Part shown: in pieces, positions 19,666 through 30,860 of the stretch | Layout: every line of letters starts with the position of its first letter | Numbering within the stretch: the stretch's first letter is position 1 | Source: Ficedula albicollis | Taxonomy: Eukaryota > Chordata > Aves > Passeriformes > Muscicapidae | Assembly (NCBI RefSeq): GCF_000247815.1 | Contig: NC_021681.1 | Span: 4,674,914 to 4,738,913, forward strand | Reading direction: 5' to 3' | DNA length: 64,000 nt | The notes under the pieces: generated by a model | What the model was told of the DNA's origin: nothing | Seen by the model: only the letters and a program-made list of their open reading frames with translations | The model's database searches: none | Made by a program: the position numbers and the translations under genes

Positions 19666-22600
19666 GGATAGAACAGAGTTGTCCCAGGGGAGGGTGCTGA
19701 GGCTCCAGGGGCTCCCAGACACACAAGTCACTGCAAAACCAGAGCCTGGAGCTTTACTGACAGATGCAAGAGCTGGCACATGCCTTTCCTTGGACCCAGG
19801 TAAAGCAACGGGCAGGTGGCTTGGCCACAGCTTGGGGGAAAAGATGGTTTTGAGGCTGATTATAAATTCTTGATTTTTGTCCTGTGGTTTCCCCTGCAGG
19901 AACTGCCCCGAGGGGAGCTGTGCTTCCTGCAGAGCTCCAGCCCTGCTGCAGCACTGGGGCCCTCTGAGCCTGTACAGCAGTGAATCACCATCCTGGGATG
20001 GGACACATCCCTAGCTACCCCCTGGGGTTAAACTGGGTGCATTCCCATTGGGAAATTCAGCCAGATGAAACTCCAGAGCTCAAGTTTAAACTTCAGGCAT
20101 CAAGCTGTGCATTTTAGCTTTTCCCTTTTGCCCATGGAACAAATTCTGTTTTTTGTTTTCATAGTTCCTCTTAAATTAAAGGCAACTACTGCTGCTGGCA
20201 GCTTCTGAATACAGGAGACCTCAGGCTTCTCTTGTTTTATCCAGAGTGGGTGATTAAATAAAATAAATTAAATTAATGATGCTTTGCACCATCATCCCTT
20301 GCAGAACCATTTTTTAAAATCTTCCCAGTCCTCCATCCCAATGGGAGTCAAGGAAGCCCATGGAGAAATATTTCCCTTTCCCTTTTCCCCCACTCACCAG
20401 GTCCTGCTGCTGTGTGAACCATGAGTGACCCTTCTGCTGCTCCCACTTGGGAATAAATCACATTCCCTGCAGGAAAACACATGTTCAGTGATGGGGTTGC
20501 TCTTTCCTGTGCAGTTTCCCCTTTCCCAAGGGCCCTGTGCTGGGTGCATTCCAAGAGAAACTGGGAGCCTGCCCTCTTATCACAACTTTGCTCTTGGGCT
20601 GTGCTTGACTATTTGAAGGTTGTTAAGGGAAAATGATTGTTTGGAGGAGGAGGAGGTGGGAGGAACAGAAGAAGCTCACTGGGTGTAAAACCAGAAGGGG
20701 ATTCCCAGTCCTGTCCTGCAGGAATTGCAGCTGCACGTTAGGACATGGCTCCAAGCAGCTGAATCTCCTGCATTTTAACCCACTTGTGCCAGTGAGCTGC
20801 ACTGGAGCTTCCTGAAGGGCTGATCAGAGGGGCAGCTCCTGGCACCTCAATCCCTGTCCCTTCGCTGTGCTGATATAAAAAAATAAATTACCCCCTCTCA
20901 AAGCACACACCAAGAGAGGACTGGGTGGGGGTGTGAGGGGAGGAAAAGGAGGGGACCAAGTAGCAGCTTCAGGACTTTTTCAGAAGCACCCAGCTGCAGG
21001 ATGTGGGGAAAGTGTGAAGAGCAGCAGCACTGCTGTGGGGTCAGCCCTGGAGTGGGGCTGCTTTCCAGGGACAGTGGGGTGGGGGAAACCTGGATGGGCC
21101 CTGCAGGGGCTCTGCCAGCCCATGGTGCTGCTGGGGAGGGGTTTTCACTGCCCTGGCTTTGGGGATGGGCTGGGGGCAAAGCAGGGAGTGAACAAAGCAG
21201 GTTGTTTCCTCTCCCAGCTCCTGCTGGGCTGCAGGAGGAAGCTGGTTTGACCCCCAAGGCATCACCTTGATGGTGGCAGCACAAAAAGGAATCCCATCAG
21301 AAGTTGTCCCAGAGAGTGGAGTCATGGCTGAGGATGCCCAAGTTTTACAGCTCTGCCAGCTCCTGTGTCTCCAAGCACCAGGTGAGGGGTCAGTGTGGGA
21401 AGGATTTGGGATGAGGAGTTTGTGATCATCAGCTGATCTCAGCTTTTGGTGTGCCCTTGAGCAATGCCATGGGAATTTTGCCCTTCTGTGAGCTTCTGCC
21501 ACTCCTGTTCACTTCTTTCTTCTCCTTCTTGATTTTTATACGTCCAACTTCCTTGAAAATGGAGGAAATGAAACCACAGGGCTTTTTTGTGAGTGACGTG
21601 GGACAGCCTCCTCCCAGAGAAGAGATCAAATATAGGGGGAAGGCAAGAAAATTCTCTCCCTGGTCATTTTTGCTGGTTTCAGGAGTTTGGGGGCCACGTG
21701 GTGTGGCAGGGAGGAGGGACCCCAGCTGGGATGTCCCTTGGTGTGCTGCAGTGACACAGTTCATCTCCCGACTCTGCAAATATCCCACTGGCACCATGGA
21801 ACACATGGCATGTGCAGCATGGACCTGCTGATCCCAGACAGGGTCCTGCTGCAGGGCTGGGTCCTTTCTCTGTGACTTTGAACCCTTTCCCTGCTAGGTA
21901 GGTCTGGGCAAAGTTTTCCTCCTCAGAGGCTGGATTTGCTGGGGACTTGGAGATGTGTGAGGATCCTGGGAAGGGGGAGACATGGGGTAGGGAGATGAGG
22001 GTGAGGAGGAAGGGGACCTTCCTGTGCATATTGCCTTGGAAATGTGGATCTTTGTTTCCTGGCAGCTGCAGGAAAAGCCATTTCTGCTGACTTTGACACT
22101 CAGGAGGTCCCTCCCTGTATGTGGGTGGTTCTGACTCGTGCCCTGGGTGCTGGGTTTGCTGAAATCCCGAGCAGCCCCAGGACACCCAAAGGACTGGGAG
22201 CTGGGGGACAGGAGCATCCTGACTCTCACTTAATGTGAGGGACAGGCACTGGCATCCCAAAGTTACTGGGGACTCAACACCTGGGACATGTCCAGCCTTG
22301 GCTTGGGATGCAACAGGAAATAAATAACAGCACCTTCTTCCCCATGGGACGCATGCCTTGGCTCCTGTCAGATCCCTGAGCTGGGTGCTGGAGATAAGAG
22401 GGGTCTGGAGGGACGCAGTGGGAACAGGTGCCATGCAGGGGTGGCACTTCTCCATCCTGCAGGAGCAGTGGCACGGCTGTGCAGGGCAGACCCACCAGTG
22501 ACCATCCCTGTGGCCTGAAACCCCGAGCTGTGCAGGGGAGCTGCCGTGCAAGGCTCGTCCCCAGGAGCTGCCTGACCCCCTGTGCCCCTCGCTGCCCGCC

Positions 22601-22780
22601 TGGGCCCCGAGGTTCCTCCTGGCTGGGGAGCTGTGTGAGAGCATGACCCGGGCTGGGAGTGCTGAGAGCAGTGAGGGGAGCTGGGCCGTGCTCGCTGCCT
22701 CCATGTGACTGCAGTTTCCGTCGCTCCTTCCGCAAAGGCTATATCGGTGCTCGGCCAGAGGGCGGGGGGCACACGGCCCC

Positions 22781-22860
22781 AGAGGGTGGCACACAGCCCC
22801 GGAGGGTGGCACACAGCCCTGGAGGGTGGCACGCAGACCCCTGGGTGGCACGCAGACCCC
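22781..22860. repeat. 20-bp tandem repeat, 4 units
   Basis: Four consecutive 20-base units have the core GGGTGGCACACAGCCC or GGGTGGCACGCAGACC, preceded by a degenerate copy at about 22756-22780. The array lies in a CpG-containing GC-rich segment about 1.3 kb upstream of the first NRROS coding exon. Unit boundaries at 22781, 22801, 22821 and 22841 are exact. Confidence 0.9.
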
Positions 22861-24182
22861 GCGGCTCACCCCTAACCCCGACCCAGGACACCCCACGGGG
22901 CTGCAGGATGGACCACACGGCGTTCCACGCGGTGAGTAACTGCTCCCCGATAGCTGTGCTGGGGGAACACCACGGGGGTTCCCTGAGCCAAGCTGGGCAC
23001 CTGTGGTGGCTGTGTGTCACTGAAAGAGCTGTGGTTGTGCGGGCCCATGCTGGGGCTGGTGTGAAGCGTGGGGAGCACCCCGGCAGCTCCCAGAGCTCTT
23101 GGATGTGGGCTCTGGTGCAGGGCTGCGGGCAAGGGTTTCCTGCTGGGGCTGCTGCCTCCTCTCCTGGCTGGCAGGTGCCATCCCAGCAGCTCCAAGGAGC
23201 ACTGGGAGGGTGGAGGTGCTTCTGGTGTTGGAAAAAACCAAGAAAGGCTGAGCTGGGTGAAGGAAAGTGGGCGATTCTGCAGAGGGATTCAGGAGCCAGA
23301 ACCAAAACTGGTGTTCTTTGGGTGCAGCAAGAAGCAAGGTCTAGGACAGCAGGGTCTCTCTTCTGCCACTGTGCCTGGGCTGGGGATGAGTTGCTGCTAG
23401 ACTCCAAGGACTTGAGAGGGTAAAAGGTGCTGTGAGTCAGCTGCAGCCTGGGGAAAGGGGACTACCCCTCCATTTCTCCCAGAGTAATAAATCCTGCTTT
23501 GATAAGCTCAACACTTTGGCTGTCCCAAGGAAGGAGACAGCCCAGGACATGCCCTGCTCCCTCTGTGCTGTGAGGCTCTGGGTACCTGGGCTGCCCAAAA
23601 TAACCCTGCTTCTCCTTCATGCAGTGGCAGCTGTGAAAGTGCCGTGTGTGAAACACTCGCTGAGCCCTCGCTGCTCATTTGCCTGAGTTTCAGCATTTCC
23701 CCAGATGCAAATGCCGTCAGCTCCGGTCCCACCAGGTCAGTAATGGGGCAGCTCCTGCTGCAGAGCCTCTGCTCCCCTGGAAGGGTGCCCAGCAGGGACG
23801 GGCACTGGGGGGGCTTGGTGGGGAATGGGTTGGTGTCCCCCGGGGGAGTGTTTGGTGCCAAGATGGGGAACGAGCCTTGCTGGGGGGACACCCTGCTCGA
23901 AGGATGCAGCTCAATGGCTTCACAGCAGCTGTGCAGCTGGAGGTGCCTTCCCCCTGTGTGCTGCCCCAGGCAGGGCTGAGCTGCCACCCCCACCCCTGCT
24001 CCTCCCCTGCCTTCCAGGCTCAAACTGGGGCAGCCCCACCAGGGCTTCTGCTGGGGTGGGTGGGCTCGGTGCCAAGGCTCTATGGCCCTTCTTCCAGCTC
24101 ATGGTGGCCCAGGTCACCTGGGCCTTTTGGGGTGAACAGTTTGCAGCATATGACCTCCTCACCTCTGCCTCCCTCTCCACAG

Positions 24183-24306
24183 GAGTGCCGCCACTGAGAT
24201 GGAGGCTCCGCTCCCTGGTCTCTCCCTGCTGCTTCTCCTCCTGGCAGTGGGATGGGGAAGCGGGATGGATGCAGCCTGGGCACCATCTCCTGGGGGCTGT
24301 GAGCTT
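24183..24306 (+). CDS. NRROS: NRROS, exon with start codon and signal peptide
   Basis: This exon is bounded by acceptor CCCTCTCCACAG (ends 24182) and donor GTAAGT at 24307. The coding part starts at ATG 24199 and gives 36 codons, beginning MEAPLPGLSLLLLLLAVGWG, a clear hydrophobic signal peptide, and ending GGCEL. It joins in phase 0 to VQRIMDCTG at 24541. The Cys in GGCEL and the Cys in MDCTG match the N-terminal cap cysteines before the first leucine-rich repeat in human NRROS (...VCKLV...DCRG...). Bases 24183-24198 are 5'UTR. This exon, not the in-frame Met at 24424 inside the intron, is the true start, which fits the mammalian gene structure with the signal peptide on its own exon. Confidence 0.88.
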
Positions 24307-24540
24307 GTAAGTCCTCTCTGGTGAACCCTCACCCCTCTGAGTGCTTGGTCCTGCCTGGCAAAGCCCAGGCAAATCAGCATCTCCAGACCTTTTCCATCCC
24401 GACTACTGGCTTGGAGTGGACTGGTGTGCCAAGGCTATAACCAAAGAGCTGCCTCCTCCCCCCTTACTCTGCTCCCCAGACTTCTCCCTCTTCATCTCCT
24501 GCCTCCCATGATGGTGTTACATCTTCTCCTCTTCCTTCAG
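24307..24540 (+). other. NRROS: NRROS intron between signal-peptide exon and main exon
   Basis: This intron of 234 bases has donor GTAAGT and a pyrimidine-rich acceptor CTCTTCCTTCAG. An in-frame Met at 24424 makes the main exon look longer than it is. Confidence 0.88.
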
Positions 24541-26499
24541 GTGCAGAGAATCATGGACTGTACTGGGAGATGGCTGAGTTCCATCCCAGGAAACCTCCGA
24601 GGCGATACCGAGGAGCTGTTTCTTGATGACAACACTATCCGTGTCCTGGGCAATGCCTCCCTGCTCCTGTATCCCCAGCTCTGGCATCTCAGCCTGGCCA
24701 GGAACCGGCTGGAGCTCATTGAGGCCGGTGCTTTCCTCAGCAGCCAAGGTCTGGAGGTGCTCTCCCTGACAGACAACCTGCTCTTCACCAACTACTCGCT
24801 GACAGCTGCAGCTCTTTCTGCTCTGCCGGCCTTGAGGACGCTGGATCTGGCTGGAAACCAGCTCAGGGAGGACATGGTATCAGTTTTAGTCTCCAACCTC
24901 TCTTCCTTGGAGTCCCTGTCTGTGGCCAGGAATGTCATCATGAGGTTGGACTCATCCATCTTCACAAACCTGACACAGCTGCTGGAGCTGAACCTGGAGA
25001 AGAACTACATCTTTGAGATTGACAATGCTTTCGAAGGGCTGCAGAGGCTGCAGACGCTCAACATAGCTTACAACTACCTCCCGTGTCTGGTGGGGTTTGG
25101 CCTGACCCAGCTCAGGGTGCTCAATGCCAGCAACAACATCATTGAGTGGTTTCTGACCCTGGAAAGTGATGACCTCTTTGAGCTGGAGGTGCTGGACCTG
25201 TCCCACAACCGCCTCCTGTTTTTCCCTGTGCTGCCCCGGCAGAGCAAGCTGCGCTCCTTGCTGCTGCAGGACAACAGGATGAGCTTCTACCAGCGACTCC
25301 CCAACGGCACCTCCCTGGCCAACGTCACCGTGCAGTTCCTGATCATCGATGGCAACTCCACCAACATCACCACAGTCAGGCTCTGGGAAGAGCTCTGCCA
25401 CAGCAACCTCTCCTCCCTGCGCCTCCTGGACATGAGCCAGAACCAGGTCTGGGGGCTGCCAGATGATTTCCTGGCCCAGATGCCCTCCCTGACCCACCTG
25501 AAGCTCAACCAGAACTGCCTGGAAGCATTTCACCTGTCGGAGGAGGAGCCCTTGGCCAATCTGACAGAGCTGGACCTCAGCCAGAACCAGCTGGTGGAGC
25601 TGGGGGTGAAGGTGGGCGTTGGGGATATCCTGCCCAACCTGCAGCTCTTCAACCTCAGCACCAACAGGCTGCAGGCTCTTCCTCCCGGGATTTTCACCCA
25701 CACCAGGAAGATCACTACCCTGGACCTGAGCCGCAACCGGGTTCACCTCTGTCCCCAGCCAGGTGAGGCCGAGAGTATCCCCTGCGTGGACATCAGGGGT
25801 GTGGGGACCTTGAGCCACCTGTCCTTGGCCGGCTGTGGTCTGCAGGGGATGGGCGGCCGCCCCTTCCAGGGCACATCGCTGCTGCACCTGGACCTCTCTG
25901 ACAACCGCCAGCTGCTGTCTGGGGACCTGGGCTGGCTGCAGGACCTGGTCCTGACGCTGCAGGTGCTGTCTCTGCGGAACACCAGCCTCTCCTCCACCGC
26001 CTTGGACTTCTCCGCGCTGAGCAGCCTGGAGCGCCTGGACCTCTCCGGGAACTCGCTGGCGGCGCTGCCCGGCTCGCTGGGCGCGCTGAGGCTGCGCAGC
26101 CTGGACCTGCGGGACAACTGCCTGCCGGCGCTGCCGCCGGACGTGGCACGGGCGCCGCTGGGGAGCAGCCTGCGGGAGCTCTACCTCAGCGGGAACCCCT
26201 ACAACTGCTGCACGCTGGGCTGGTGGGACGCCCTGCGGCAGGCGGAGGGGCTGCGTGTCCCCGACGGGCGGGAGGTGACCTGCAGGCACGGCTCGAGGGC
26301 GCTGCGCCCCGGAGCGCTGCCCCAGCCCGTGCTGCAGAGCTGCCGCTGGCAGACGGCCGACATGGCGCTGCTCTACCTGGTGCTGGCTCTGCCCACCTGC
26401 CTCACGCTCCTCGTGGCCTTCGTGGTTGTCTTCCTCATGCTCAAGGAGAAGCTGCTGAAAATGGTGAAAACGCGCTGTGGGGTGTCCGGCTCCTACTAA
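24541..26499 (+). CDS. NRROS: NRROS (LRRC33), main exon: leucine-rich repeats and TM
   Basis: This exon encodes 652 residues of the negative regulator of reactive oxygen species, a GARP-like type I membrane protein. In mammals it tethers latent TGF-beta1 on microglia and macrophages and also limits NOX2 in the ER. With the previous exon the precursor is 688 residues, against 692 in human (from memory). About 20 leucine-rich repeats (LxxLxLxxN) fill the ectodomain, followed by an LRR C-terminal cap (NPYNCCTLGWWDAL and later cysteines). A transmembrane helix lies at about residues 645-668 (LLYLVLALPTCLTLLVAFVV), then a short basic tail ending SGSY. Human-like landmarks are IMRLD, NYIFEI, LDLSHNRLLFFP, NITTVRLWEE, LDMSQNQ and FQGTSLLHLDLS. 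Cys 218 (NYLPC) and Cys 362 (NQNCL) align with human cysteines and are candidates for disulphide links to the latency peptide. The frame is intact. Confidence 0.97.
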   Translation: MQRIMDCTGRWLSSIPGNLRGDTEELFLDDNTIRVLGNASLLLYPQLWHLSLARNRLELIEAGAFLSSQGLEVLSLTDNLLFTNYSLTAAALSALPALRTLDLAGNQLREDMVSVLVSNLSSLESLSVARNVIMRLDSSIFTNLTQLLELNLEKNYIFEIDNAFEGLQRLQTLNIAYNYLPCLVGFGLTQLRVLNASNNIIEWFLTLESDDLFELEVLDLSHNRLLFFPVLPRQSKLRSLLLQDNRMSFYQRLPNGTSLANVTVQFLIIDGNSTNITTVRLWEELCHSNLSSLRLLDMSQNQVWGLPDDFLAQMPSLTHLKLNQNCLEAFHLSEEEPLANLTELDLSQNQLVELGVKVGVGDILPNLQLFNLSTNRLQALPPGIFTHTRKITTLDLSRNRVHLCPQPGEAESIPCVDIRGVGTLSHLSLAGCGLQGMGGRPFQGTSLLHLDLSDNRQLLSGDLGWLQDLVLTLQVLSLRNTSLSSTALDFSALSSLERLDLSGNSLAALPGSLGALRLRSLDLRDNCLPALPPDVARAPLGSSLRELYLSGNPYNCCTLGWWDALRQAEGLRVPDGREVTCRHGSRALRPGALPQPVLQSCRWQTADMALLYLVLALPTCLTLLVAFVVVFLMLKEKLLKMVKTRCGVSGSY

Positions 26500-26754
26500 T
26501 GGCTGAGGAAGGCTTGGGAACAGTCAATAATTGGGAGTACAGGTGATAACCCCTCCGAGGCGGTCAGGATGGAAATCTGAGGGATGCAGGACAGGAGGTG
26601 CTGGGAGAGCTGCCATTCCTGCCCTAGTGGTACCCAAAGTGATGATGGAGCCGTGGTGATGGAGCGCTGGGAATCCTCAAGGAATGTGTCTTCAGCAGAA
26701 ACCTTCATCTGGTGTTGGTGAGAGCCGAGTGGATGTGACATCAAACATTCCTTG

Positions 26755-26937
26755 GCTGAAAGGACAGGTTGCCCAGAAAATCTGTGGATGCCCCACCTGT
26801 GGAAGTGTTCAAGGCCAGGTTGTAGTGGGCTTGGAGCAATTGGATCTAGAGGAAGGTGTCCCTGCCCATGGCAGGGGTTGTAGCCAGATGGGTTTTTAAG
26901 GTCCCTTCCAACCCAGATCATTCTGGGATTTTGTGAC
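26755..26937 (+). mobile_element. CR1 LINE 3' fragment
   Basis: Forward CR1 consensus wording is present: GGTTGCCCAGAAAATCTGTG, GGAAGTGTTCAAGGCCAGGT, GGAAGGTGTCCCTGCCCATG, TTTTTAAGGTCCCTTCCAAC and the terminal ATCATTCTGGGATTTTGTGA. Confidence 0.87.
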
Positions 26938-28764
26938 AGTTTTCTCCAGCACTGTTTTCCCCCTCCACTTCCAGCAGTTCCTTTTATTTATTCCTACCTG
27001 TAGCCAATTCAAAATGTCCTCCAGTTCTGAAACCAGCCTCCACAAAGTGTCCCAGGCTGAGTGCTGTGGAAAAGGGGCTCTGTAGCCACAGCTTTCCACA
27101 CTGCTCTTGCCAGCACTGCCAAACCTGCAGGCAACCCTGATTGTGCACTGTGTGTGTGCTGATAAAGAGAGGCATTGTCAACAGGGCTGAAATACACATT
27201 TTGGGGTGTTGTTTCTTCACTAAGTCACAGTCTGGGTAAGAAAAGTCCATTAAAAACAGCCCAAGTTGCAACAAAGGGAAGTATTGATTGAAAAGCAGGG
27301 GGGTAAATTATACCCCTCAGCAATATTTTATCATGGATTTATATTTCTCTAGTGACTGCTGGATTAAACATATTGAGGAAACAAGAGAAATCCTTCCTCC
27401 TTTTTGGGCAAGCCCCACTCCTGCAGTGCCCGGGGGTTTCCTCCACCCAGCTCTGCTCACAGCTCTGGCTCTCTCAGAGCAGCAAGCACTACCTGGGGAA
27501 GTGCTGCTCTGTTCCTTGGGGGGCACTGAAGGGAAAGGAGAAGTGATGGTGCTTCATGCTAACTCAAAAACTCTTCTGAGAAATGGAGTGGCTTTATTCC
27601 TGTTGGGATTTTTCCAGTGAAACATGTTTAATGAGAATGGGGCACAGGGAAGTGTGCAGCAGCGTTGGGGTGGGAATTCTGGGGGTTTGTCCTTGCCTGG
27701 GTGTGGGTGGGCTCAGTTGGTGATGTGGAGTGTGCTGGGGCTCAATCCCAGTGGAGCTGTGCTGGGAGGTGATGCAGGGAGATGCCCGAGGCTGGTGTGG
27801 GGCTGGGAGGATGCTGGGACGGTGCAGGCAGGGGGAGCCAAGGCTGGCAGCTGGGCAAACCCCTCCCAGGCACAGGTGTGGGACTGGGGTCATGGTGGAG
27901 CCTGGTGTGGCTGTGCAAGGCTGGAAAATGCTAAACCAGCCAGCAGCTCCACTGGGGCTGAGTGCAGTAAAGGCTCTGGAAACCCAGCTGTCAGATCTGG
28001 CTCGGAAATGACCACTTTCTGCCCCAATTTGAGACTGAAATAGCCAAAACTAAAGCAGGCCCCAAGTGGGGAATCCCTCAGCCTCTTTCAACCCTTCCTT
28101 TGCCCGTAAGCTGCCCCCAGGGGGACAGCAGTGACCTATAAATACATCCCTGCTGTGTCCCCAGCTGCGTTCCAGCATCTCCCCGCTGGCAGGGTGAGTG
28201 GGTGCCCCTGTGAGCTCCCCTCTCCCTGGGGCTGGGCTCAGAGGGGGATGTGTGTCCTTCCCCACCTCCACAGCCAATGCTGCTGCTCCACCCAGTGTGG
28301 GGTGAGGGGTGCAGCCATGGGAGAACATGTAGGGAGGAGCCTGGGCACCTGGCACTGCCCAGGGCAGGGATAAAAGGGGGAGATCCTTCATTGTAAGGAG
28401 CTGATGGGGATACTCAACATTCCTTCAGCCCTGGCTCACCTGGAGCTGTGATGAGAATGGGATGTTGGGGCAGCAAGAGGAGATTCCACTTTCTGAGTGG
28501 TGGGTGTCCTTACAGAGCTGCTCTCACCATCTTTGCAAGGCCATGGTGATCAGGGAAGGCTCTGGGTGACTGGAGAACCCAAGGGTCCCACCCAGCTTCA
28601 GTGATGGCCAAAGGGCCATCCCAGAGAGCAACAGGGCAGTCACCTTCCTGTTGGGAAAACAATGGAATCAATGTTCTTTGGAGCACAATTCTAGGAAAAA
28701 AGAGAGGGCTGGAAGAAATCAGCATGGACTGCTGAGGCTAAGTTAAGCCTGTGCAACCTGCTTT

Positions 28765-29010
28765 CCTCTCCGGATGGAATGGATGGATCTGTAGGCAAGG
28801 GGAGAGTGGTGGATTCCATCTGCCTCAGCAAGGCTCTGGACACTGTCCCACAGTGCTCTTCATTCTAGTGCAGATGTTATGTGTGAATGGGTGGGCAGGC
28901 AGGCCAGGAGCAGTGGGAGTGAAGTGCAGAGGGCTGTGGTTAGTAGGATGTGCTCTGCCAGGAGGCTGCTGAGGGGATCTGTCCCATTTCATGTCTATGT
29001 GACAATCTAA
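28765..29010 (+). mobile_element. Possible degenerate CR1 reverse-transcriptase remnant
   Basis: Fragments such as CAGCAAGGCTCTGGACACTG followed by TCCCACAGTGCTCTTC resemble the CR1 ORF2 segment that encodes an AFDTVSH-like motif. Later GGCTGTGGTTAGTAGGATG resembles the following RT region. The reading frame is broken many times, so it is an old fossil if correctly identified. Confidence 0.4.
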
Positions 29011-29935
29011 AGCTGGCTGTGAAGTGCCTTCCTGACAAGTTCAAGATCCCAAACTGGGAATACCAGTAGGGCTCCATGCTGAAGGTCTGGAGGAATGGGC
29101 CAGCAGGAACCTCATGATCCAGGCACTTGTTTGGCCTCACATAGCCCTCATTGGAGAGGAGGCCATGCCCAGGGCTGGGCACAGGCCACATCCTCTGAGC
29201 CTGGCCAGGATGAAGCTGGGGGCAGGCTGGGAGTGGAGGAGGGGTTCCCAGGGGCTCCCTCCCTCCCAAGTGGGAGATCTCTCTGTGTTGTGTTGCAATT
29301 GTTGAGGCAAGGCCTGTGCCAGACCCCTGCACGCCCTTTCCGGTCCTGGGAGAGCTGAGTCAGCCTTTACATTTTTTTAATTTTGGCAAGTGAGGACTCA
29401 GCTTTCATTTCTCTCCTGACTGAAGACCCCCTTGGCTAAAAATCTTCAGTGGGATGAGTTTGTCTCAGTCTAGAACCACCCTCAGCCTTTGACCTTCTAC
29501 CGCTCTGTTTTTTGGATACTGTAAGCACATTCTCCAACCATCCCATTGCAGCACTTTGAAATCACTATGTTTTCAAAAGTACTTTCAAGACAAATTCATT
29601 TCCAGGATATTCCTTCTCTTACATGTAAGGATTCATTTTTGTGTAAGCTAAAACTGGAGATTTAAGCATTGCTAGGGAAATGTGAGAGCAATATTCTCAA
29701 TGCAGAGTTGATTTATCCAGAATGACTGATACATATTTAACTTCCCAGCAGGCAATAATAATCACCCTATTTGTACAGTACAGCTTTAACAGTGTCTTCA
29801 GGACATGAATATTTAATGCTTCATTTTCAACCAAAGCTGACTGAAATGTAAAAAATTGAAAGATTAAATAATTCAAAACTAATTTATGTAGGAAAAGACT
29901 AAAACCAGCCAACAATTTCAGCTGCCCAGTTTCCA

Positions 29936-29941
29936 TTTAAT
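29936..29941 (-). terminator. CEP19: Candidate CEP19 polyadenylation signal
   Basis: A minus-strand ATTAAA variant hexamer lies about 155 bases downstream of the CEP19 stop codon. It would give a short 3'UTR. It is a motif match only. Confidence 0.35.
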
Positions 29942-30095
29942 CAAGTCTGGCTTCTTAAACAAAGCTCACTTAAGCCTGGGTTGCTGTGGCACCTCGGGTT
30001 CTCCGAGCCAACGTGGGCAGAACACGTATGATGACATTGTTCTCTCTTGCTGGCCTGCTGAGATTTGTCTCTGAACTGCCCCTCTTTGTCTGCAA

Positions 30096-30457
30096 TCAGA
30101 TTTCTTCATCTGACTCCATGTCCCAAGTACAGGACTCCAGCTGCTCATCCAGTGGGAACTCCACCTCAACGTTGTAAACGAAGTCAGGGTCATCCTTCTT
30201 CTTCCTGTTCTTTTCGAAGAGCTCATCCATGATGCTCTTCCTTTTGGCCAGCTCCTTGTCATCCAGTTTGTTCATATCCTCCTCTGGGTCAATGGTCTGT
30301 TCCTGCTGAAACTTTTCCAAGCTCTCAGCCAGGCTCTGTCCTTCCAAGTGACCCCTGAGCAAACTGTAGAGCTTCTGGAGCTGGCGCAGCGAGACCCCTT
30401 CCAGGTAGGCCTTGTGCCGAGGGTTGTTCTTCAGCTGCTCAGCAGCCCTGCTGCAGT
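30096..30457 (-). CDS. CEP19: CEP19, last coding exon
   Basis: This exon encodes the C-terminal 120 residues of centrosomal protein 19. CEP19 is a basal-body protein that with FGFR1OP/CEP350 recruits RABL2 to start intraflagellar transport; human loss-of-function causes obesity. After acceptor TCTGTCCCCAG the protein reads through [37 protein letters not shown] and the highly conserved [20 protein letters not shown], ending DMESDEEI. An internal Met would make this look like an 88-residue protein, but the exon clearly starts earlier. Joined to 30614-30743 it gives 163 residues, close to the human length. It is convergent with NRROS and divergent from PIGX, as in mammals. Confidence 0.96.
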
Positions 30458-30613
30458 CTGGGGACAGAGCAAACCTCTTCCTTGGAGGGACATTACCCCA
30501 GCACAGCCCCTCCCTGCTCGCTGCTAGGAGGGTACCCGGTGCTTACCAACAATGCTGCTACCATGGGTTCCTCCGTGTGTCTGGAGGGGGCCAGACAGGA
30601 ATGAATGCCTCAC
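30458..30613 (-). other. CEP19: CEP19 coding intron
   Basis: This intron of 156 bases is read on the minus strand from donor TCAG|GTGAGG (30613 downward) to acceptor CCCCAG (30458-30463). The junction splits an aspartate codon (G|AC), and splicing restores [11 protein letters not shown]. Confidence 0.93.
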
Positions 30614-30743
30614 CTGAGAACCTGGAGAAATTCCTGACGGGCATGATGCGCTGGCGAGTCTTGTCCTGGCTGTTGTCTCTGTAGATGAGGATGATGGAGG
30701 GGGGCTGGAAGCAGATCCCACACTTCTGAGCGCTGAAAGTCAT
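30614..30743 (-). CDS. CEP19: CEP19, first coding exon
   Basis: Start ATG 30743-30741 gives [20 protein letters not shown], then the conserved [16 protein letters not shown], ending with a split Asp codon at donor GTGAGG. Human CEP19 begins MMCTAKKCGIRFQPPAIILI, which supports this start. A Met upstream at 30794 would use bases before the acceptor (GTTTGCCAG, exon base about 30788) and is rejected. 30744-30788 is 5'UTR. Confidence 0.94.
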
Positions 30744-30860
30744 CACAGCACCGGCTGCAGCTCCATCAGAGCCCTCAGCAGCACTCCCTGGCAAACAGGG
30801 GAAAGGAAAACAGCTGGGAGAGTCTCTCAGTGCTGGGCTTTTTATCAGGAGCTCAGCAAA

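Larger units (their letters stand above)
14561..24182. other. FBXO45-NRROS intergenic region and NRROS upstream DNA
   Basis: This 9.6 kb stretch has no gene I can support. It contains CR1 fragments (17070-17158, 18441-18597, 19540-19665), a local duplication (17413-18054), a 20-bp tandem repeat (22781-22860) and GC-rich stretches at 20900-24180. The non-coding first exon(s) of NRROS probably lie in the last 2 kb. The long minus-strand frame at 21679-22896 has no recognisable domain and reflects GC-rich composition. Confidence 0.6.
26500..30095. other. NRROS-CEP19 convergent intergenic region with 3'UTRs
   Basis: The genes converge here, so their 3'UTRs lie at the two ends. The NRROS poly(A) site is not obvious. 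A CR1 3' fragment lies at 26755-26937, and a degenerate CR1 reverse-transcriptase-like stretch may lie at 28765-29010. The remainder is GC-moderate sequence with no recognisable coding potential. Confidence 0.6.

Noticed and set aside
21679..22896. 405-residue minus-strand open frame upstream of NRROS
   Set aside because: GC-rich non-repetitive composition with Ser/Pro/Gly-rich text, no domain, no splice context and no known gene between FBXO45 and NRROS.
24424..24540. Met at 24424 as start of NRROS
   Set aside because: It lies in the intron upstream of the acceptor ending at 24540. A signal-peptide exon at 24199-24306 joins in phase and matches the family.
24952..26289. 445-residue minus-strand open frame opposite NRROS
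   Set aside because: It is a shadow of the leucine-rich-repeat coding exon with no recognisable domain.
30096..30362. CEP19 as an 88-residue protein starting at MLRGHLEG
   Set aside because: Conserved upstream sequence and a clean acceptor at 30458 show that this Met is internal.
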